Below are positions 1 to 6,258 of a stretch of 9,187 nucleotides of DNA, in pieces. A model generated the notes under the pieces. The model worked only from the letters and a program-made list of their open reading frames with translations, had not been told where the DNA came from and made no database searches. Positions within the stretch are counted from its first letter, which is position 1. Each line of letters begins with the position of its first letter. This DNA comes from an uncultured Woeseia sp. (GTDB lineage: Bacteria; Pseudomonadota; Gammaproteobacteria; Steroidobacterales; Woeseiaceae), in contig CALALV010000070.1 in assembly GCA_937925605.1 (NCBI GenBank), positions 1 to 9,187 of the forward strand. Reading direction: 5' to 3'. Position numbers and translations under genes: made by a program.

Positions 1-1650
1 GTCGAGGCCGGTGTCGGTGCGCTCAATCACCTTCAGGTCGCAGAACTCCCACGGGTGCGGGATGGCCTGCCAGCCGCGGTCGCCGAGCGCCGAGATCGTC
101 TCGTCGGGCAGCGGCCGGCCGGGGCTGTAGGTGACGACGGTCGGCGGCATCAGCTGGTGGTGGAAGCGGGTCGCGCCGACGGCCTGCGCGGGCGTCATGC
201 CGAAGTCGACGACGTTGACGATCGCCTGGAACACGGAGGTGAAGATCGTCGTGCCGCCGGGCGTGCCGACGACCATTTGCACCTCGCCGTCCTTCACCAG
301 CAGCGTCGGCGACATCGACGACAGCATGCGCTTGCCGGGCTGGATCTCGTTGGCCTTGAAGCCGACGACGCCGTAGGTGTTCGCGACGCCGGGCTTGGCG
401 CTGAAGTCGTCCATCTCGTCGTTCAGCAGGAAGCCCGCGCCCTCGACGACGACGCGGCTGCCGAAGCTCAGGTTCAGCGTGTAGGTATTCGCGACCGCGT
501 TGCCGTCGGCGTCGACGATCGAGTAGTGCGTCGTGTCCGGCGACTCGAGCCCCGGGGGCGATTCCTCGAGCGTCGAGATCGCGTGCGGGTTCACCTCGCG
601 GGCGCGGCGCGCGATGTACTCGTCGTCCAGCAGCTCGTTGATGCGCGTGTCGACGTAGTCCGGATCGCCCAGGTACTCGGCGCGGTCCGCGAACACGCGC
701 TTCTCCATCTCGGCGACCAGGTGGATGTAGCCCGGCGAGTTGTGCGGCAGCTCCTCGAACAGGTGCGCGAGGTAGTCCTTCATCTTCAGGAGCTGCACGA
801 CCGCGAAGCCGCCCGAGGACGGCGGCGGTGCGGCCAGCAGCTCGTAGCCGCGCCAGGAGGCCTTGAGCGGCTCGCGCCAGACGGCCTTGTAGGCGGCGAG
901 GTCTTCGTGCGTTATGAGCCCGCCGCCGCGCTCCATCTCGGCGACGATCAGGTCCGCGGTCTCGCCGCGGTAGAAGTCCTCCGGGCCCCGCTCCGCGATG
1001 CGCGCGAGCGTCGCGGCGAGTTCCGGCTGGCGGAAGATCTCGCCGGTCTGCATGCCGGCGAAGTACTCGTCGAAGTTCGTCTGCGCCGCGCCGCCGATGA
1101 AATCCAGCGACTTCATGCCCTGGCCCAGCGCCGCCGGCACCTCGAAGCCGTCGCGCGCGAGCGCGACGGCCGGCGTGACCAGGTCCTTCCACGGCAGCGT
1201 GCCGTAGCGCTGGTGCGCGGCCCACATGCCGGCGACCGTGCCCGGGACGCCCACGGCCAGGTGGCCGACCAGGCTGGCGCCGGGAATGACCTTGCCCTCG
1301 GCGTCGAGGTACATGTCCGGGTGCGCGGCGAGCGGCGCGACCTCGCGGTAGTCGAGGAAGCTGGCCTCGTCGCCCATCCGGATCAGCATGAAGCCGCCGC
1401 CGCCGATGTTGCCGGCTTCCGGGTAGGTCACGGCCAGCGAGAAGCCGACCGCGATCGCCGCGTCGACCGCATTGCCGCCCGCGCGCAGCACGTCCTCGGC
1501 GACCTCTGCGGCGTAGCTGTCCGGCATCGCGACCGCGGCGGCCCTCGCGGGCGGCGGCGCGTCGGCCTCGACCGCAGGCGGCGGCGATTCGGCGGGCGAG
1601 CAGGCGACGAGCAGGAAAGCGGCGAGCAACGACAGAAAGCGGCGTGTCAT
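1..1650 (-). CDS. ggt: Gamma-glutamyltransferase, lipoprotein form (3' end outside window)
   Basis: Gamma-glutamyltransferases (EC 2.3.2.2, an Ntn-hydrolase) transfer or hydrolyse the gamma-glutamyl group of glutathione and related compounds in the periplasm. The window holds 550 codons; by comparison with family length only a short C-terminal piece is missing. The N-terminus is a lipoprotein signal, with hydrophobic residues 5-16 and lipobox LVAC at 14-17. Ser at +2 suggests outer-membrane sorting. Family landmarks are all present: LDYREVAP with the substrate-binding Arg102, PPPSSGG in the large subunit, and PDTTHYS, in which Thr373 is the expected autoprocessing nucleophile and first residue of the small subunit. 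NDEMDDFSAKPG, LSSMSPT and GTPGGTT follow. The retained segment after DDFSAKPG suggests the E. coli-type lid loop. The ATG at 1648-1650 has a GGAG Shine-Dalgarno at 1656-1659. It follows the MBL gene by 76 bases and may be cotranscribed with it. The identification is firm; the physiological substrate is not shown. Confidence 0.95.
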   Translation of the reverse strand, partial: MTRRFLSLLAAFLLVACSPAESPPPAVEADAPPPARAAAVAMPDSYAAEVAEDVLRAGGNAVDAAIAVGFSLAVTYPEAGNIGGGGFMLIRMGDEASFLDYREVAPLAAHPDMYLDAEGKVIPGASLVGHLAVGVPGTVAGMWAAHQRYGTLPWKDLVTPAVALARDGFEVPAALGQGMKSLDFIGGAAQTNFDEYFAGMQTGEIFRQPELAATLARIAERGPEDFYRGETADLIVAEMERGGGLITHEDLAAYKAVWREPLKASWRGYELLAAPPPSSGGFAVVQLLKMKDYLAHLFEELPHNSPGYIHLVAEMEKRVFADRAEYLGDPDYVDTRINELLDDEYIARRAREVNPHAISTLEESPPGLESPDTTHYSIVDADGNAVANTYTLNLSFGSRVVVEGAGFLLNDEMDDFSAKPGVANTYGVVGFKANEIQPGKRMLSSMSPTLLVKDGEVQMVVGTPGGTTIFTSVFQAIVNVVDFGMTPAQAVGATRFHHQLMPPTVVTYSPGRPLPDETISALGDRGWQAIPHPWEFCDLKVIERTDTGLD

Positions 1651-1726
1651 GGTGGCTCCGGCAAAGCGTGGACAGCGGCCAATACTGGCACGATCGACCG
1701 GCCCGCGACAGGCCGGGCGCTTGCGC

Positions 1727-2770
1727 TCAGCGGCGCCGGTACCAGTCGACGCCGTCGGCGTCACGCTCGATCTCGATGCGCTCCTCGGCGATCAGCCAGT
1801 TCAGGTGCGCGAGCGCCTCGGCCGTCGCCATGATCATCTCGGAGGGCGGCACCTCGCTGCGGAACAGCGCCGGGAACGCATCGACGGCGCGCAGTGGCTC
1901 CCGGCACAGGGTCTCGAGCGCCTCGAGCCCGTCGAGGTGCTCGTCGCGCAGCGCCTCGAGGCGCGCATGCAGGCCGCGGAACGGCCGGCCGTGCGCCGGC
2001 AGCACCAGCACGTCGTCGGGCAGCCGCGCGTGCAGTTTCTCGATTGACGCGAGCCAGTCGGCCAGCGGGTTCGCCTGTGGCTCGGTCGGCCAGACGCCGA
2101 TATTCGACGAGATCGTCGGCAGCACCTGGTCGCCGGACAAGAGCAGGTTCAGCTCCGGGCAGTACAGGCAGGCATGCTCCGGCGAATGCCCGTTGCCGAC
2201 GACGACGTGCCAGTCGCGCCCGCCGATCGCGAGCCGGTCGCCGTCCTCGAGGCGCCGGTAGCGGTCGGGCGGTGCGGACACGTAGCGGCCGAACATGCCG
2301 AAGGTCTCGCGGTAGCGCTCCAGCGCATCGTCCGGAAAGCCGGCGGCGCGGTAGAAGTCGAGGCCGGCGGCCGGCGCCGGGCGCCCGGTGTCGCCGACCA
2401 GCACGCGCCCGTACAGGTATTCCTGGCGGGTCATGTACAGTTCGGCGCCCGTGCGTTCGCACAGCCAGCCGGCGTTGCCGAGGTGGTCCGGGTGCATGTG
2501 TGTGCAGACGACCCGCTCGATGCGCCGCCCGGCGAGTTCGCCGTCGAGCAGCGTGCTCCACAGCGCGGTCACCTTGCTCGTGTTGAGGCCGGTGTCGACG
2601 ACGACGCAGGCGTCGCCGTCGTCGAGCAGCCACAGGTTGATGTGCGCGAGCGCGAACGGCAGCGGCATGCGCAGCCAGCGCACGCCGTCGGCGACCGGCT
2701 GCGTGCTACCGGTGGCCGGCGTGTCGGCGAACTCGTAGTGGAGCCCGTGGGCGGGCGCGGTTGCGGCCAT
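1727..2770 (-). CDS. MBL-fold metallohydrolase
   Basis: This encodes a 347-residue metallo-beta-lactamase-fold hydrolase with no signal peptide, so probably cytoplasmic. Metal-site motifs are complete and in order: THMHPDH (His91, His93, Asp95, His96), GHSPEH (His195), SGDQ (Asp214) and LPAHG (His260). That set implies a binuclear metal site as in glyoxalase II and related hydrolases. The C-terminal part (about 265-347) is helical and charged, resembling the winged-helix tail of LACTB2-type members, but this is a loose resemblance. The substrate cannot be told from sequence. The ATG at 2768-2770 is chosen because AGGA lies five bases upstream. An in-frame ATG at 2872 would add 34 residues, but that extension reads through the IOR remnant in a different frame and looks artificial. 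The remnant's stop codon lies 31 bases upstream, so this gene was probably once directly downstream of the IOR gene in one transcript. Confidence 0.9.
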   Translation of the reverse strand: MAATAPAHGLHYEFADTPATGSTQPVADGVRWLRMPLPFALAHINLWLLDDGDACVVVDTGLNTSKVTALWSTLLDGELAGRRIERVVCTHMHPDHLGNAGWLCERTGAELYMTRQEYLYGRVLVGDTGRPAPAAGLDFYRAAGFPDDALERYRETFGMFGRYVSAPPDRYRRLEDGDRLAIGGRDWHVVVGNGHSPEHACLYCPELNLLLSGDQVLPTISSNIGVWPTEPQANPLADWLASIEKLHARLPDDVLVLPAHGRPFRGLHARLEALRDEHLDGLEALETLCREPLRAVDAFPALFRSEVPPSEMIMATAEALAHLNWLIAEERIEIERDADGVDWYRRR

Positions 2771-2775
2771 GCGTG

Positions 2776-2779
2776 TCCT
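2776..2779 (-). promoter_or_regulatory. Ribosome binding site that decides the MBL start
   Basis: Read on the minus strand, AGGA stands five bases before the ATG at 2768-2770. It supports the 347-residue protein over the 381-residue alternative starting at 2872. Confidence 0.6.
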
Positions 2780-2799
2780 GCGGATCGTCGGGTGGCCGG

Positions 2800-2896
2800 G
2801 ATCAGGCGGCCTGGCGGGCGTCCCGGGTGTAGTCTTGCAAGGCATCTTCGCGGCGGGTTCGGAGTTTCGCAACCGCTTCCTTCTTCAGAGGACCCT
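2800..2896. repeat. Direct repeat, left copy (candidate att site)
   Basis: This matches 6162-6258 in the same orientation at a constant offset of 3362. The block 2806-2827 (22 bases) is identical, and 2800-2827 has a single mismatch at 2805. From 2828 to 2896 I count 19 mismatches in 69 bases. The perfect block codes for the last seven residues of the IOR protein. The sharp fall in identity at 2828 suggests that the exchange point lies within the identical block. Confidence 0.85.
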
Positions 2897-2912
2897 GATT
2901 GACGTCGCCAAG
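2802..2912 (-). pseudogene. Displaced 3' end of an indolepyruvate ferredoxin oxidoreductase gene
   Basis: Read on the minus strand, this stretch encodes about 36 residues that align with the C-terminus of the intact IOR at 6164-9187 and end at the same point with TGA (2802-2804). Over the last 30 residues, 22 are identical, including the final seven (RDARQAA). Upstream the similarity continues weakly through an LGDV segment matching LYLDV, with one codon fewer before GP. It then fades, and TAG codons appear in frame near 2929-2934. No start codon or ribosome binding site belongs to it, so it is a fragment and not a gene. It is the outer boundary of the island. It could be the tail of another host's IOR carried in by the element, or a decayed duplicate of the local gene. 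The mostly conservative replacements favour the first slightly. Confidence 0.85.
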
Positions 2913-3558
2913 CCGTGTTGCTTCACGCTACTACTTAATCGTAGCTCGTCGTTGCAGATTCTCGCTATGTCCGAAATGTATCGAAGTGTCTATCTACAAT
3001 GACCGATGCCGAAATAGCCGTTGAGACCCCGCGAATCAGGCCGCAACAGTCGTCGACATGTGAGGTTTCTTTGCAAATCAATCGATTAGTGATCCAAAAA
3101 TACCAAACTTGACAATCTGGGGGGGTGGACTGAACTTGTGGTGTATTCGAGGCGAACGCATTGGTTCAGCTCCACCGGGTATCGGGGATACCGCATCGGA
3201 AAACCATTGAAGGATTCCAACGAATCTTTTTGGGTTGACCGCTATACGGCATGTCGGAAACCTTAGGTCGCAACAATCTTTTCGAATTGGTTCGTAGTCC
3301 ACCGCTATTTGATCAACAGAGTCGGCGCCGGGGTCTCACCTGCAGAGCAACTTTTTGAAATGCATCACCGAGCACGGCCACAGAACAAGTAGTCCCGCGA
3401 AGCCACGAACTTAAGATCAACGAGCAGTTGCCAATGAACGCCGACACTGGGAGTCGTCGCAGGCCAATGGCAAGAAACGGGGAAGCACGGATTTCCTCTG
3501 TTGTGGCGTAACCCATATAGGCAATCGCCTCGATACTTGCGATTTCCGAGGAGCAGGA
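2913..3558. other. Island stretch without a recognisable gene
   Basis: These roughly 650 low-GC bases contain only short open frames with no ribosome binding site and no familiar protein features, such as the minus-strand frames at 3078-3302 and 3313-3516. I see a run of seven G at 3119-3125 and a small perfect inverted repeat at 3178-3192 (GGTATC, three-base loop, GATACC). The right part should carry the promoter for the AraC-type gene, but I find no convincing -35/-10 pair. It may be the remains of element genes now lost, including a recombinase, but nothing in the sequence proves this. Confidence 0.5.
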
Positions 3559-3942
3559 ATGAATGCTGAGGAAAAACGCTTACAGCTTCTTCTTGCGGAT
3601 CAGAGGTTGTGCCGGCTGCATAGCTACCTCCGATCTGAGGCTATTTACGAACTGAGTTTGGCTGACGCTGCGAGATTGGTGTGTTTGGAAGAACACTATT
3701 TCTCAACCTATTTTCGCGCGCGAGTCGGCATCACCTTCCGAGAATGGAAACAAGAGATTCGTATCGAGCACGCTAAGAAAATGCTTGCTGACAGCACCCT
3801 CCCGATCTCTCAGATTTCAGCTCAGGTCGGCTATCACGATCCAACGAGCTTCATCCGCTTTTTTCGGCGTCGCATTGGACTGACACCATCTTCATTCAGA
3901 GCAAGCTACCAACTCTCAAGGTGCCGAACAGAAAAACCATAA
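3559..3942 (+). CDS. Stand-alone AraC/XylS-type DNA-binding regulator
   Basis: The 127-residue protein is almost entirely the AraC-type double helix-turn-helix domain, the same size as MarA. The first helix-turn-helix is around residues 32-56 (LADAARLVCLEEHYFSTYF), and the linker helix carries RIEHAKKMLADS. The second is around 82-107 (ISQISAQVGYHDPTSFIRFF), followed by the family-typical RRIGLTPSSFR. There is no N-terminal ligand-binding or dimerisation domain, so it probably binds as a monomer and is controlled by its own abundance, as known for MarA and SoxS. The ATG at 3559 has a strong AGGAG at 3549-3553. The frame is open upstream to 3415, but that extension shows no domain. It lies 156 bases before the cysteine-rich peptide gene on the same strand, so regulation of that operon is a reasonable inference. 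The DNA target is unknown. Confidence 0.9.
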   Translation: MNAEEKRLQLLLADQRLCRLHSYLRSEAIYELSLADAARLVCLEEHYFSTYFRARVGITFREWKQEIRIEHAKKMLADSTLPISQISAQVGYHDPTSFIRFFRRRIGLTPSSFRASYQLSRCRTEKP

Positions 3943-4023
3943 GTTTGGCCGATAACAACTTAAATACGGCTATTCAGCCAAAGGTCAAATTCACTTAAGG
4001 TTTTTCGCCAGGCTCCATCTGCA

Positions 4024-4059
4024 TTGGCAGTCGGTTCGCGCATCCGACAATTTGGCAGT
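4024..4059 (+). promoter_or_regulatory. Pair of 8-base direct repeats upstream of the peptide operon
   Basis: TTGGCAGT occurs at 4024-4031 and again at 4052-4059, 28 bases apart, in the gap between the regulator gene and the peptide gene. AraC-type proteins often bind direct repeats upstream of their targets, so this could be an operator. Two 8-base matches in a 156-base gap are only modest evidence, and I see no clear -35/-10 pair beside them. Confidence 0.25.
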
Positions 4060-4085
4060 ATGCGGCCCACTATTTCCGAGTCTGC

Positions 4086-4090
4086 GGAGG
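4086..4090 (+). promoter_or_regulatory. Ribosome binding site that decides the peptide start
   Basis: GGAGG lies eight bases before the ATG at 4099. It places the start immediately before a signal peptide and rules out the upstream in-frame TTG at 4024, which would bury the signal behind 25 polar residues. Confidence 0.75.
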
Positions 4091-4098
4091 AAAGTGTT

Positions 4099-4380
4099 AT
4101 GGCGCCGAACCGACCTCTAATGGTGTCGATCATTCTAGTGATCATGAACGGCGCAATTCTTGCTACAGACGATGCTTGCGCTGGTGGCGGATGCCAAGAT
4201 GGTGTGATCTGCCTGTCGCAGAATTGCAATCAATACTCTGACACGGAGCTTGAGCAATATTGTCTCACAACAACTGGAGGTATTCCGGGGTGCTGCACTG
4301 TGTCTTGGAGATGCAGAGACAATATTGGCGGTTGCAGTTATGGCCGTCTCTATTGCAATAATCAACGTCCTCGTCCCTAG
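4099..4380 (+). CDS. Small secreted cysteine-rich peptide (ten Cys)
   Basis: This encodes 93 residues of a family I do not recognise. Residues 1-6 (MAPNRP) form a short positive start and residues 7-21 a hydrophobic core. A signal peptidase I site is plausible after Ala22 (ILA). The mature part, about 71 residues, has ten cysteines at 27, 32, 38, 43, 55, 65, 66, 72, 79 and 86, an even number allowing five disulfides. It is rich in Gly, Asn and Gln, has few hydrophobic residues, and ends in a Pro/Arg tail (NNQRPRP). It has no lipobox, since the first cysteine follows DDA. Its place 39 bases before a DsbA-like gene suggests that its disulfides are made by that enzyme in the periplasm. Secreted disulfide-rich peptides include toxins, bacteriocins, inhibitors and signals; nothing here decides among them. 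No immunity gene is evident unless one of the two downstream membrane proteins serves as such. Confidence 0.8.
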   Translation: MAPNRPLMVSIILVIMNGAILATDDACAGGGCQDGVICLSQNCNQYSDTELEQYCLTTTGGIPGCCTVSWRCRDNIGGCSYGRLYCNNQRPRP

Positions 4381-4419
4381 AATGACGACGCGTTCTAAAA
4401 TTGACTGCCCAATGAAGCT

Positions 4420-5172
4420 GTGACTAACGATCAATCGCAAAAATTCGAAGTCGTTCTGTGGGCATTGGTGATCTGCGCATTCGTATCGACAGCGCTGGTT
4501 GTTGATAGAGAGCTGAAGAATATTAGTGCGTCACCTCTGTCGAGTGGACTTGATAGCGAATGGAGCGCGATCTACTTGGTGAATTGGCGAGACGCGTTGG
4601 CGGTTGGGCGGCGAAGCGGCCCTGACGATGCGCCTGTGCAAATAGTCGAATTTATCGATTACCAATGCCCTTACTGTGCTGCTTTTGAGGAGACTGTGAG
4701 AGCGGCTCGTCGTCAATACCCTGATGAGGTTTCTTTCACATTCGTGCCTTTTCCAATGGCGTATCATGAGCACGCAATCGTGGCTGAGATTGCCGCCGAA
4801 TGCGCGCACAGGCAAGATCGATTCGACCTGATGAGATCAGTAATTTTCCGGAGTCAAGCGATGCTAGCGGGCGATCCGTGGGATAGATTCGCATCGGAAG
4901 CGGATATCGAGAACATTGCTCAGTTCAAAAACTGCATGCAAGAGACTCAAGGTACGGACAGAATTGCAGAAAGTGTTTTACTTGCAAACCAGCTTGGAAT
5001 TCAAGGGACACCGACCGTACTCGTAAATGGCTGGAAATGGCCGTTTCCGCCAAGTCTGGAGCACATTCGAAAAGCTGTGGAGAATGTCACTGCGGACGCC
5101 CCGCCGGCCAAGGATATCGACTTTCTTGGTGAAGTATCGGCAATGAACGAGTTAGCCGAAGATAGCAGGTAG
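4420..5172 (+). CDS. Membrane-anchored DsbA-like thiol:disulfide oxidoreductase
   Basis: The 250-residue protein has one N-terminal membrane helix (about 11-28), then a periplasmic thioredoxin-fold domain of the DsbA/Thioredoxin_4 kind. The active site is CPYC at 83-86, preceded by VQIVEFIDYQ, the usual strand entering the site. The cis-proline loop is GTPT with Pro198. Two further cysteines, in AAECAHRQ and FKNCMQE, are common in this subfamily and may form a second disulfide. These features predict an oxidase that introduces disulfides into exported proteins. The nearest candidate substrate is the ten-cysteine peptide encoded just upstream. The start is GTG at 4420 with only a weak ribosome binding site, and translational coupling to the upstream gene is possible. 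The next gene begins 28 bases after its stop. Whether DsbB or another quinone-linked partner reoxidises it is not shown. The fold assignment is firm and the substrate is inferred. Confidence 0.9.
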   Translation: MTNDQSQKFEVVLWALVICAFVSTALVVDRELKNISASPLSSGLDSEWSAIYLVNWRDALAVGRRSGPDDAPVQIVEFIDYQCPYCAAFEETVRAARRQYPDEVSFTFVPFPMAYHEHAIVAEIAAECAHRQDRFDLMRSVIFRSQAMLAGDPWDRFASEADIENIAQFKNCMQETQGTDRIAESVLLANQLGIQGTPTVLVNGWKWPFPPSLEHIRKAVENVTADAPPAKDIDFLGEVSAMNELAEDSR

Positions 5173-5200
5173 TGCTCCGCACCCAATAGACGAGCGAATT

Positions 5201-6094
5201 GTGAAGCGATCAAATCGATATTCGATCGTAGCGGTGATCCTCATGCTTGCAGGTTCTGTTATCTATTTTGAGATTACGACCGAAGTCACCGGTATGTCAG
5301 AAGAAGTTCGAAATGGCCTGTATGAGACCGGGCCGATCGATGCTGGAATCGTGGAGCGTGAAGGGGCGATCGGTCAAGGCAAAGATGTCGGATCGACCGA
5401 AAACTTAATTCGTCCGTCAGAAGACCCCCTCGAGGCAGTGACAACACGAACGACAACAATCTCTATCGAGGAATCTGAAAGGCTGGCTCGAGAAGCGGTG
5501 GAGGAAGAGCTGGAGCAATCGTACTCACTTCTTCTAAAGATGCTTAATCTGACGGATGAGCAATACAATGCGATATGGTCATTCCTGATAGAAGATGCGC
5601 TTTCGTCCGGACGGTCATCGGGTATTACATCTAGTCCAATGACTGCAGATGATCGAATCGGGCGACTCACTTCAATTCTCGGTGTCTCGAAACTAGATCA
5701 GTTCTTGGAATGGGAGCGAAATCGAAACCAATTCGGTGAGGCACAGCAACTTCAGAGGATGCTGAAGATGCAGGGCGAGCCCCTGCGTGATGATCAAGTC
5801 AAGGGCTTGTTAGAAATTCTGATTGAAACCGACGACAAGATCGGTGGTGTCAATGACTCTGCAGAGATGACGCCTATTGACCGTTTTGAGCAGCACTTGG
5901 AAAACATAGATGAATATGAGCGCTTGGTTATTGAGATGGCACCAAGCGTCTTGTCCATCAAGCAAGTCGAGATTATGTTTCGGCAATACCAGGAGCGCTC
6001 ATACCAGAGAGCCCAAGTATTGGAAAACCACAAGAAAGCAATCGCGGCCGGCGAGAAAAACGTGCCATTGTGGTATCCACCAAGGTTCAATTGA
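5201..6094 (+). CDS. Membrane-anchored helical protein with LTxxQ-like motifs, function unknown
   Basis: The 297-residue protein has one N-terminal membrane helix (about 8-24) and a periplasmic remainder. Residues 25-85 look extended and acidic, and the rest is strongly helical. Three spaced segments resemble the LTxxQ motif of Spy/CpxP-type periplasmic proteins: LNLTDEQ near 115-121, PLRDDQ at 194-199 and VLSIKQ at 250-255. Each is followed by an amphipathic helix. A further segment, LGVSKLDQFLEWERNR at 160-175, sits between the first two. A periplasmic chaperone, adaptor or protective role for the peptide system is possible but only inferred. The start is GTG at 5201, chosen because it directly precedes the positive residues and membrane helix; the ribosome binding site is weak. 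It is last in the three-gene set and ends 69 bases before the IOR stop codon, with which it converges. I see no strong terminator between them. Confidence 0.75.
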   Translation: MKRSNRYSIVAVILMLAGSVIYFEITTEVTGMSEEVRNGLYETGPIDAGIVEREGAIGQGKDVGSTENLIRPSEDPLEAVTTRTTTISIEESERLAREAVEEELEQSYSLLLKMLNLTDEQYNAIWSFLIEDALSSGRSSGITSSPMTADDRIGRLTSILGVSKLDQFLEWERNRNQFGEAQQLQRMLKMQGEPLRDDQVKGLLEILIETDDKIGGVNDSAEMTPIDRFEQHLENIDEYERLVIEMAPSVLSIKQVEIMFRQYQERSYQRAQVLENHKKAIAAGEKNVPLWYPPRFN

Positions 6095-6161
6095 GTGCGA
6101 TGCTAGCTTGCAAGTATGTGCGGTATCAGTGATTTCCCGGCCGCCGAACTTTCCGGCAAGT

Positions 6162-6258
6162 GATCATGCGGCCTGGCGGGCGTCCCGGGCGTAGTCGTCC
6201 AGGGCATCATCGCGGCGCCTGCGGAGATTCGCAACCGCGTCTTCCTTGACCGGGCCGT
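6162..6258. repeat. Direct repeat, right copy (candidate att site, in the intact gene's 3' end)
   Basis: This is the partner of 2800-2896. It forms the 3' end of the intact IOR gene, with its stop codon at 6164-6166. The block 6168-6189 is the 22-base perfect match. Sequence to the right is continuous high-GC host gene and sequence to the left is low-GC island, so the composition break coincides with the repeat. Confidence 0.85.

Larger units (their letters stand above)
2806..6189. mobile_element. Low-GC island of about 3.36 kb inserted at the 3' end of the IOR gene, no recombinase visible
   Basis: The boundaries are the two 22-base identical blocks. Inside, base composition drops from about 70% to about 50% GC in the stretches I counted, codons shift to A/T endings, and all genes run opposite to the flanking host genes. 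The cargo is an AraC-type regulator, a secreted cysteine-rich peptide, a DsbA-like protein and a helical membrane-anchored protein. Integration into a gene's 3' end with preservation of the reading frame is typical of site-specific integrases, which use such sites in tRNA and protein genes. No tyrosine or serine recombinase, transposase or excisionase is recognisable here, so the element would be non-mobile now or mobilised in trans. That it is a mobile element is inferred from the boundaries and composition. A duplication of the gene end followed by other rearrangement is the alternative. Confidence 0.7.

Noticed and set aside
55..1833. Long plus-strand open frame of 592 codons opposite the GGT gene
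   Set aside because: It is the antisense shadow of a high-GC gene. Its translation is low-complexity and rich in Arg, Val, Asp and Ala, while the minus strand shows complete GGT motifs.
3109..3137. TTGACA at 3109-3114 as the -35 box of a promoter
   Set aside because: No acceptable -10 hexamer is found at 16-19 bases; the 17-base position reads GAACTT.
3434..3511. Possible 25-codon plus-strand small gene beginning at an ATG at 3434
   Set aside because: There is no Shine-Dalgarno in front, the product has no feature, and a strong ribosome binding site belongs to the next gene instead.
3078..3516. Two short minus-strand frames (74 and 67 codons) in the left part of the island
   Set aside because: Neither has a ribosome binding site, recognisable motif or hydrophobic segment, and frames of this length are expected by chance at this GC content.
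3944..3982. Inverted repeat TTTGGC / GCCAAA after the AraC-type gene as a terminator
   Set aside because: The arms are only six bases with a 27-base loop, there is no U-tract immediately after, and a competing four-base hairpin lies inside.
6095..6163. Terminator between the converging island operon and IOR gene
   Set aside because: Only a four-base imperfect GC hairpin is seen around 6140-6158, with no following T-run.
2806..6189. Insertion sequence or integron cassette
   Set aside because: There are no terminal inverted repeats, no transposase and no attC-like imperfect palindrome at the boundaries; the flanking repeats are gene-derived and far longer than a transposon target duplication.
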